This document shows, in pieces, positions 52,892 through 59,267 of a stretch of 64,000 nucleotides of DNA. Location of the stretch: NCBI GenBank assembly GCA_965262425.1, contig OZ253536.1, forward strand, positions 62,001-126,000, in the 5' to 3' direction. The notes below the pieces were generated by a model that saw only the letters and a program-made list of their open reading frames with translations, searched no databases and was not told the origin of the DNA. The position numbers and the translations under genes were made by a program. This stretch comes from CAZOZZ01 sp965262425. Its GTDB lineage: Bacteria > Acidobacteriota > Terriglobia > 20CM-2-55-15. Numbering within the stretch: the stretch's first letter is position 1; every line of letters starts with the position of its first letter.

Positions 52892-54207
52892 TACCGGTCG
52901 CCCTCGTGCGTCTTCTTCCCTTTCATCCCGAAGTACAGGATGCTGCCAACCAGGAGAGCAACGAGAAAAGCCAGTGTGTCGGCCACGTTGGTCTGCGCGT
53001 ACAACCAGATTCCGAGCACGATGGCGAGGATGGGGAACAGCGGACCGAACATCAACTGGAATTCCGGTCGTGTAAGCGAGCGCTTGCGAAGAATCGGTAC
53101 CGCGGCGCAACTCACCATGTAGGCTCCAATGCGGGCGACGACGCTGATGGTCGCAAGCCAGACAAAGGTTCCCGACAGCGCGAGCATCCAGACGAGCACG
53201 GCGAACAACGCGATCGAAGCAATCGGTGTGCGGAAACGGGAGTGCAGGTATCCAAGGAACGCCGGGAACTCGCCTTGTTCGGCGAAAGCGTATGTCAGGC
53301 GGGGCCCAATCAACATGACGGCGCTGAGGTTGCCCATGATCGAAACCAGAGCGGCGAGGGCCATGACGCCACCGGCAACCGGTCCCAGGAAGGCCTGACC
53401 CGCATCGGCCAGCGGCCGTTCCGATTGAGCGAGGGCGGGGTAGGTGCCGACGGCGACGATCTGGACTGCCAGGTAAATGACAGCCGCGATACCCAGCGCG
53501 TAGATCAGGGCCCAGGAGATATCTTTCCTGGGATTCCGGGCCTCGGCCGCGGGAATTGCGGCGTACTCGAATCCCGTGAACGCATATACGAGCAACAGAA
53601 CGGCGCTGCCGAAGCTGACTGATGTCGGGGCTTCGATCGGCGAGAATGTTCCCCAGTCGACGAAGAACATACCGACTATCCCGAAGGCGACCAAAGGCAG
53701 CAGTTTGAGTATGGCGAACGCGTCGCCGAAATGCGCTCCCATGGCTACGCCCCGGACGTTAATACCGGCCAGCAGCGCGACCACTACCGTGATGCTGACG
53801 ATGCGTCCGACGCCGACCGACAACTGCGGAACGAAGAAGCCGAAATAAGAAATCAAAAGGTTCGCGTTCGCCGCAAACGCACTCACCCGGGCGAGCCATA
53901 CGGCCCAGCCCACTTCGAATCCAACGAGAGGGCCGAAAGCCGACCGGGCATAAAGATAGGGACCACCGGTATCGGTAAAGTGGCTGGCGATTTCGGCGAA
54001 GCAGAGAACGATGATTCCGACGATTGCCGCGCACGCCACGAAAGCGATGGGGCTGGCGTTGCCCAGTAGGGCCGCGACCGCCGACGGAAGGCCGAATATG
54101 CCGGCACCGATGATACCGTTGATCGCCAGTGCGGTCAGGTCGCCTCGACCCAGGGCCCGAACCAGATTCAGTTTCCGTGGTTCATCGGCTGAGGTGGTAG
54201 TAGACAC
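52891..54207 (-). CDS. APC-family amino-acid permease
   Basis: 438 residues with about twelve transmembrane helices. The first helix carries GIIGAGIFGLPSAV, the glycine-rich substrate-binding unwound segment of APC transporters; helix 6 region YAFTGFEYAAIPAAEARNPR is also conserved. Short N- and C-terminal tails end KGKKTHEGD. It is upstream of and translationally linked to the cysteine-dioxygenase-like gene, so a sulfur amino acid is a reasonable guess for the substrate, without direct evidence. Confidence 0.92.
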   Translation of the reverse strand: MSTTTSADEPRKLNLVRALGRGDLTALAINGIIGAGIFGLPSAVAALLGNASPIAFVACAAIVGIIVLCFAEIASHFTDTGGPYLYARSAFGPLVGFEVGWAVWLARVSAFAANANLLISYFGFFVPQLSVGVGRIVSITVVVALLAGINVRGVAMGAHFGDAFAILKLLPLVAFGIVGMFFVDWGTFSPIEAPTSVSFGSAVLLLVYAFTGFEYAAIPAAEARNPRKDISWALIYALGIAAVIYLAVQIVAVGTYPALAQSERPLADAGQAFLGPVAGGVMALAALVSIMGNLSAVMLIGPRLTYAFAEQGEFPAFLGYLHSRFRTPIASIALFAVLVWMLALSGTFVWLATISVVARIGAYMVSCAAVPILRKRSLTRPEFQLMFGPLFPILAIVLGIWLYAQTNVADTLAFLVALLVGSILYFGMKGKKTHEGDR

Positions 54208-54270
54208 GTTCGACAGAGCTTAACGGAGGGGAGTTCCGGCGTCAATTGCTGGAGGGCGGATAGCGAGTCC

Positions 54271-54352
54271 TTCACCGCGAAGGCACGAAGAGCACGAAGA
54301 AAGAAACATATAAACTCTTCTTCCTTCGAGCCCTTCGCGCCTTCGCGGTGAA
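54271..54352. repeat. Inverted repeat of CGCGAAGGC words, probable terminator
   Basis: The left arm TTCACCGCGAAGGCACGAAG and the right arm CTTCGCGCCTTCGCGGTGAA form a large hairpin immediately after the stop of the cyclic-diphosphoglycerate synthetase-like gene (minus strand). It is a second example of the dispersed repeat type seen at 52001-52130. Termination is inferred. Confidence 0.6.
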
Positions 54353-54360
54353 TTCCGTGC

Positions 54361-55692
54361 CTATTTCTTCTTCTTCGCCTTGGTCTGTTTCGCGAAATCC
54401 GTCAACAGTTGCTTGAACGCAGCCGGTGCCTTTAACGCATAGCGAACCTGGACGAGCGGCTTGTTGATCTTGATCAGCTGGCTGAGGTCGACGGGTGTGG
54501 CGCCGAGTACGATGTCTGCCTTGGCCTTGTTGATCGTGGTTTCGAACTCCCGGATCTGCTTTGCACTGTAACCCATGGCCGGCAGGATGTTCTTCAAGTG
54601 AGGGAACTTTTCGTAAACCTTTCGGATGGATCCCACGGCGTATTTCGCGGGGCGGACCATCTTTGCGCCCTGTTTCTTTGCGAAGATCGCGCCGGCGCCA
54701 TAAGCCATTTCGCCGTGTGTCAGTGTGGGGCCGTCCTCGACGACGATGACCTTCTTGCCCTTTATCGATTCGTTGTCGACGGACGTGATCGTGAGATCCG
54801 TTCTGAAAACGCGGGCCTTTGGATTGGCTGCACGGATGCTCTTCTTTACAGCGTCGATTCCGGCTGCCGGCGCGGTGCCGGTCTTGCTGATCAGCAGGAC
54901 GTTTGCCGCGCGAAGGTTGGCTTCGCCCGGATGGTAGTTCATCTCGTGACCGGCTCGATGCGGATCGACGACGGTGATGAAAAGATCCGGGGCATAGAAG
55001 GGAATGTCGTTGTTTCCCCCGTCCCACAGAATGACATCAGCCTCTTTTTCGGCGCGCCTGAGAATCTTCAGGTAATCCACACCGGCCCAGATCACAACTC
55101 CGCGACGGACGTACGGCTCATATTCCTCGCGCTCTTCGATGGTCGATTTGTGGGTTTCGAAGTCTTCGTACTTGGCGAATCGTTGCACTTCCATCGCGAC
55201 CAGGTCGCCATAGGGCATCGGGTGACGGATGACGCCAACCCGGAGTCCCTGTTGCATGAGGTAGTCGACGATAAACTGGCTGGTCGGGCTCTTTCCCGCG
55301 CCCGTGCGTACGGCACAGACGGCGACAACCGGCTTTTTCGACTTCAGATAGGTCGTGCCCGGCCCCATGAGCCGGAAATCAGCACCGGCGGCCATGGCGA
55401 TCGAAGCGGCGTGCATCACGTTCGTGTGCGATACGTCCGAATACGCATGAACGACCTGGTCGACTTTGTGGGTTCCGACCAGTTCGGCGAGCTGGCTTTC
55501 CGGATAGATCTGGATCCCTTTTTTGTACAGCGAACCGGCGAGCTGGGCGGGATACACGCGATCTTCGATGTCCGGTATCTGCGTTGCGGTAAACGCGACG
55601 ACCTTGTAATCCTTGTTGTCCCGAAAGTAGACGTTGAAGTTGTGGAAGTCCCGGCCTGCGGCTCCCATGATGATCACTCTTTTCTGTCGCAT
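54361..55692 (-). CDS. Cyclic 2,3-diphosphoglycerate synthetase-like P-loop protein
   Basis: 443 residues from ATG 55692, with GGAAGGGAAG upstream; the longer frame to 55836 lacks support. An N-terminal Rossmann part (RVIIMGAAGRDFHNFNVYFR) is followed by Walker A VRTGAGKSPTSQ (129-140), ILWDGGNNDIPFY and VVVEDGPTLTHGEMAYGAG, then a Lys-rich end (AKKKK). These are the marks of the cpgs family first known from methanogens, which phosphorylate and cyclise 2,3-diphosphoglycerate. In bacteria the role is less clear. Related proteins occur in many phyla. Monocistronic here. Confidence 0.87.
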   Translation of the reverse strand: MRQKRVIIMGAAGRDFHNFNVYFRDNKDYKVVAFTATQIPDIEDRVYPAQLAGSLYKKGIQIYPESQLAELVGTHKVDQVVHAYSDVSHTNVMHAASIAMAAGADFRLMGPGTTYLKSKKPVVAVCAVRTGAGKSPTSQFIVDYLMQQGLRVGVIRHPMPYGDLVAMEVQRFAKYEDFETHKSTIEEREEYEPYVRRGVVIWAGVDYLKILRRAEKEADVILWDGGNNDIPFYAPDLFITVVDPHRAGHEMNYHPGEANLRAANVLLISKTGTAPAAGIDAVKKSIRAANPKARVFRTDLTITSVDNESIKGKKVIVVEDGPTLTHGEMAYGAGAIFAKKQGAKMVRPAKYAVGSIRKVYEKFPHLKNILPAMGYSAKQIREFETTINKAKADIVLGATPVDLSQLIKINKPLVQVRYALKAPAAFKQLLTDFAKQTKAKKKK

Positions 55693-55903
55693 AAAAGGCT
55701 CTTCCCTTCCTTTGGGTCTCTTCTGCCGAATGGCTCCGGCATAATGTTTTGGAAAAGGTGCCACGATGTCGATCCGACCGACGATTAGGACGGAGATCGG
55801 GGGGTGGGCGCTCCCAGGATCGTTCCCGACAGACATTAAAAAATTACCAGATTTCCGTGAAACTGGCCAGAGACAAACGCAGCCGTGAGCTCGGTCCTGC
55901 GCA

Positions 55904-56052
55904 GGGCCCGCTCAAGAATAACTTCACATTTTGGCATCCCATCTTCACGCCATCTTCGCGGGACCTTCGCGCCATCTTCGGCCGCTCCTCAATTGCAGAT
56001 CCTCGAAATAGCCGGGCTATTCCTCCGGTCTGCTCAATCGGTCGCGACCGAA
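55904..56052. repeat. 180-bp palindromic element, left part of the split copy
   Basis: Starts GGGCCCGCTCAAGAATAACT and runs to GTCGCGACCGAA, where IS3-b is inserted. The last three bases GAA (56050-56052) are the target duplication. The rest of the element resumes at 59112. It contains the extra CGCGGGACCTTCGCGCC segment shared with the 24.3-kb copy. Confidence 0.9.
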
Positions 56053-56116
56053 TGAGGTGCTCCCCAAAATTCGGACAGGTCGCTAAGGTGTAAAATCGCT
56101 GCCTCGGGAGAGGCAG

Positions 56117-56410
56117 ATGAAGAAGAGACAGAGGAAGCAGTACAGCGCCGATCTGAAGGCGAAGATCGCGGTGGAGGCGGTGAAGGGACAGCGAACGATC
56201 CAGGAGATCGCCTCCAACTACGGGGTCCACCCGAATATGGTGACAAAGTGGAAGAAGCAGTTGCTCGATGGCGCATCGGAGATCTTCTCGAACGGGAAGA
56301 CACAATCGATGGAAGCCGATGAAGAAGTCCGGACCGAACTTTACCAAGAGATCGGAAAGTTGCACGTCGAGGTGGATTGGTTGAAAAAAAAGTCCGGACT
56401 TTCACGTTAG
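56117..56410 (+). CDS. IS3-family transposase OrfA (IS3-b)
   Basis: 97 residues (MKKRQRKQYSADLKAKIAVE). The HTH is in TIQEIASNYGVHPNMVTKWK, followed by a short helical region with LYQEIGKLHVEVDWLKKK. The run of eight A in TTGAAAAAAAAGTCC near 56381-56395 is a classic -1 slippery site leading into OrfB, which overlaps by 34 bases. It appears intact. Confidence 0.92.
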   Translation: MKKRQRKQYSADLKAKIAVEAVKGQRTIQEIASNYGVHPNMVTKWKKQLLDGASEIFSNGKTQSMEADEEVRTELYQEIGKLHVEVDWLKKKSGLSR

Positions 56411-57297
56411 GACAACGACGGCCATGGATCGAATCAAGCGACAAGAAACTGAGCATCACCGAGCAGTGCCGGTTGGCGGGAGTGTCCCGGTCGGGACTCT
56501 ACTACACGCCTGTTGGCGAGAGCGCCGAGAACCTGGAGTTGATGCGTCTGTTGGACGAGCAGTACACACGGACGCCGTTCTACGGCGTGCGGCGGATGAC
56601 TCACTGGCTGGAGAATCAAGGTCACCGGGTCAATGCGAAACGAGTACGACGGCTCATGCGGCAGATGGGACTGGAAGCGATCTATCCCAAACCGCGGTTG
56701 TCGACGCCGGCACCGGGACATCGGATCTATCCGTACCAGCTACGGGGGCTGAGGATCGATCGCCCAGACATGGTGTGGGCCACCGATATCACGTATATCC
56801 GTCTGCGGCAGGGGTTTATCTATCTGGTGGCGATCATGGACTGGTACAGCCGGTATGTGCTGGCCTGGGAGGTTTCAGTATCGATGGACAGCGCTTTCTG
56901 CGTGTCGGCATTGGACTGGGCCCTGAGGCATGCGCAACCGGAGATCTTCAACTCGGATCAGGGTTCTCAGTTCACCAGCGATGCGTTTACGAGCCGACTC
57001 GAAGGCGAGGGCATCCGGATCAGCATGGACGGCCGGGGCCGGTTCCTGGACAACATTTTCGTCGAACGTCTATGGCGAACGGTGAAGTACGAGGAAGTGT
57101 ACCTGAAGGACTACATGAGCGTTCCCGAGGCGGTCTCGAACCTGACTGTCTATTTCAGATTTTACAATCAGGAACGCGGTCATCAGGTATTCGACTATCA
57201 GACACCCGAGGCGATGTACTTTCAAAGTGCGAGGAGTACGGCATCGGTCAAGAAAGCAGCCATACTCCAGGTTGCCCCAGACGGCGAACGCCGTTGA
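56377..57297 (+). CDS. IS3-family transposase OrfB (IS3-b)
   Basis: About 300 residues, probably translated as an OrfAB fusion by frameshifting on the A-run rather than from its own start. It has an HTH_21 segment TPFYGVRRMTHWLENQGHRV and an rve core with all three acids: MVWATDITYIRL, IFNSDQGSQFTS and DNIFVERLWRTVKYEEVYLK. It ends YFQSARSTASVKKAAILQVA. No frameshifts or stops; the transposase looks functional although the element's right end is separated from it by the nested ISL3. Confidence 0.93.
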   Translation: MVEKKVRTFTLGQRRPWIESSDKKLSITEQCRLAGVSRSGLYYTPVGESAENLELMRLLDEQYTRTPFYGVRRMTHWLENQGHRVNAKRVRRLMRQMGLEAIYPKPRLSTPAPGHRIYPYQLRGLRIDRPDMVWATDITYIRLRQGFIYLVAIMDWYSRYVLAWEVSVSMDSAFCVSALDWALRHAQPEIFNSDQGSQFTSDAFTSRLEGEGIRISMDGRGRFLDNIFVERLWRTVKYEEVYLKDYMSVPEAVSNLTVYFRFYNQERGHQVFDYQTPEAMYFQSARSTASVKKAAILQVAPDGERR

Positions 57298-57361
57298 CAA
57301 GCGATCCTGGCGCGATCTTTTCTCTGGAAGTGTTTATCGGAGGCGAAAAGAAAGAAAAAAG

Positions 57362-58887
57362 GCCTCCTCAGTAAAATCTGTGGGCGACATCGGGTTCCGG
57401 TAACGCTCCAAGCGTGTGGTAGAGAGCGACTTGGGCAGCTCTAAAGGTCCGAAAACCATACGCTTTTCTGGTGGTCACTTTCGCTTTGTTGTTGAAACCT
57501 TCGACGATGCCCCCGGAAATCCGCTTTTTGGCACGGAACCAGTTGAGCAGGAGTTCCCGGTGGGAGCGGAGCATGCGCGCCACCTTTTTCATGGGCTCGA
57601 TCCGGGATCGCATCGTCCGCCGGCACCAGGCATCCATGAATTGACCGGCCCAGTAGGGCGACGTGTACTCCCAGAAGAACTGGAAGTCCTCCTTGAGCAG
57701 AAAGCTCCGAACGGTCCGCAGGTTGTACTGGAGCAGGTCGGCCAGCTTGATGTCTTGCTTGTCGGTTCGGTTCTGGGGGCGCTTGAGCAAACACCACCGG
57801 GAGTGTTTCAGGATCGGCTCCAATCCCGCGGCTTTCATATCCCGGGATTCCTGGGCTCGAACCTCATCGATGGCCTTATTCATGTGCATGGCGATATGAA
57901 ACCGATCCAGAACATGCAGGGCCGTCGATGCTTTCTTGGAAATCACCTTCAGATACGGCTTCCACATGTCGCTGCACACGAACTTCAACTCGGCGGCGCG
58001 CTCGACTCCGAATTGCTGGAAGAAGCGCAGCAACGTTTTCACCGTGCGATCCCGGCCGACCCAGAGCAGCCGCTTGGAATGCCGGTCGATCTGGTAGACC
58101 ACCGTCAGGTACTTGTGCCCCCGGCGCCAGAGAATCTCGTCCACGCCAATCGCGGTCACACCCTCCAGGTCCCGGTGCGCCAGCCCCCAGCCGACGATCC
58201 ATTCCACAGATCGAAACACCTTCTCCCAGGAAGTCCGGAAGATGTCGGCAACCTCCTGCCAGGACATCCGCCGCGCCCAACCGGCCAGAAATTGCATATA
58301 CGTCCGCGTCAAGGTTTGCTTACCCTCGGCCCAGGGCACCGATTCGACCTTCACGCCACAACGCCTGCAATCCACACGCCGCATCAGATACACGAAGAAC
58401 ACGGGAAAGCCCCACAGCGGCACAAACTCGAACAGGCGGGCCTCCAGCGTGTCGTAACCCGGTCCCGCACGCCCGCAGCCCGAGCAGACCGGCCGGCTGT
58501 TGCGTCGTGGAAATATCTCCACCAACAGTGCCGTCTCGCCCCCGATTCGTTCCCATCGCACTGCTCCGTAGACAAAGGACTTGAACTTCTGCACTCGATT
58601 CAGAATAGTCTTCACTTGCACCCTGGTCTCGTCTCTCCTGCTTTGGATTTGTTTGGTGCAATACCAAATACAGGATTCGAGCCAGGGTGTGCTACATCCC
58701 TTTCGTTCTCATCGTCGGTTTCTCCTCATCCCGGCCTGTGTGGAAGTGTGAATCGGCCCCACGTCTTTTCCGGCCGATTCAAGTCGCTGTGGAAATCCGC
58801 GCGTCTCTTACCGGATTCCCTCAGCGTCGCCACTTTCCACAGGCCACTCATTTGCCCGTTTCTACCCACAGATTTTGCCGAGGACCC
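57362..58887 (-). mobile_element. ISL3-family element, copy 2 (1,526 bp)
   Basis: Same length and ends as copy 1 at 38109-39634 but in the opposite orientation. The 8-bp target duplication GAAAAAAG is exact (57354-57361 and 58888-58895). It is inserted in the 3' non-coding part of IS3-b. The perfect match of the transposase to copy 1 makes the pair a potential substrate for a roughly 19-kb inversion. Confidence 0.95.
57368..58621 (-). CDS. ISL3-family transposase (copy 2)
   Basis: 417 residues, identical to the protein at 38375-39628: zinc ribbon, HTH and DDE residues in IGVDEILWRR, KFVCSDMWKP and GGIVEGFNNK. GTG start at 58621. Upstream (to 58887) is the inverted copy of module S3. Identity over the whole protein implies very recent transposition of one copy from the other or from a common donor. 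Confidence 0.95.
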   Translation of the reverse strand: MQVKTILNRVQKFKSFVYGAVRWERIGGETALLVEIFPRRNSRPVCSGCGRAGPGYDTLEARLFEFVPLWGFPVFFVYLMRRVDCRRCGVKVESVPWAEGKQTLTRTYMQFLAGWARRMSWQEVADIFRTSWEKVFRSVEWIVGWGLAHRDLEGVTAIGVDEILWRRGHKYLTVVYQIDRHSKRLLWVGRDRTVKTLLRFFQQFGVERAAELKFVCSDMWKPYLKVISKKASTALHVLDRFHIAMHMNKAIDEVRAQESRDMKAAGLEPILKHSRWCLLKRPQNRTDKQDIKLADLLQYNLRTVRSFLLKEDFQFFWEYTSPYWAGQFMDAWCRRTMRSRIEPMKKVARMLRSHRELLLNWFRAKKRISGGIVEGFNNKAKVTTRKAYGFRTFRAAQVALYHTLGALPEPDVAHRFY

Positions 58888-58921
58888 GAAAAAAGAACCA
58901 AAAAAGAAAGAAAGCTGCAGT

Positions 58922-59020
58922 CTGTGGAAACTGCCGCCGCTGATGGAAATCCTCAAAAAGGATTTCCACAACGGCTTGAAAATAGCCTCGGAGACTCGGC
59001 TTTTTCACAGTTCCCACAGG
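58922..59020 (+). ncRNA. Structured non-coding module S2 (in IS3-b)
   Basis: Outer stem CTGTGGAAACTG with CAGTTCCCACAG, inner hairpin GGAAATCCTC-AAAA-GGATTTCC, and a second hairpin GCCTCGG-AGA-CTCGGC-like. It aligns along its length with S1 in IS3-a and S3 in ISL3. It is 3' of the transposase here, but 5' and antisense in IS3-a. Confidence 0.45.
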
Positions 59021-59111
59021 CTCGGCGACGGGTAAAACATCAACCCATTTCAACGGCAGCGATCCACCTTAAGATCCGGGAGTTTCTGTCCGAAGAATGG
59101 GGAGCCCCTCA

Positions 59112-59165
59112 GAATCTGACGCAAATCTGGGCGCCAATTCTGCGAAGTTATTCTTGAGCGGGCCC
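59112..59165. repeat. 180-bp palindromic element, right part of the split copy
   Basis: Begins with the duplicated GAA and continues TCTGACGCAAATCTGGGCGC to GTTATTCTTGAGCGGGCCC, completing the element interrupted at 56052. Confidence 0.9.
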
Positions 59166-59267
59166 TTAGGGTGACAGCGGCGGCCTCACCGCACGGAACG
59201 ACAGCCGGACAATGCTGGTATGATGCGAACCTTCCGCCCCCGAGGGAAAATTCAGCGGCGACCTGTA

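Larger units (their letters stand above)
56053..59111 (+). mobile_element. IS3-family element IS3-b, itself carrying an ISL3
   Basis: Terminal repeats TGAGGTGCTCCCCAAAATTC and TGAGGGGCTCCCCATTCTTC (right end reversed), continuing CGGACAG. A 3-bp target duplication GAA is present (56050-56052 and 59112-59114). Net length without the nested ISL3 and its duplication is about 1.52 kb. About 280 bases lie downstream of the transposase and include structured module S2. The target was the palindromic element. Confidence 0.95.

Noticed and set aside
57416..59035. Long open frame antisense to the ISL3 transposase (also 38051-39580)
   Set aside because: It occurs identically opposite both transposase copies, as expected of a codon-bias shadow.
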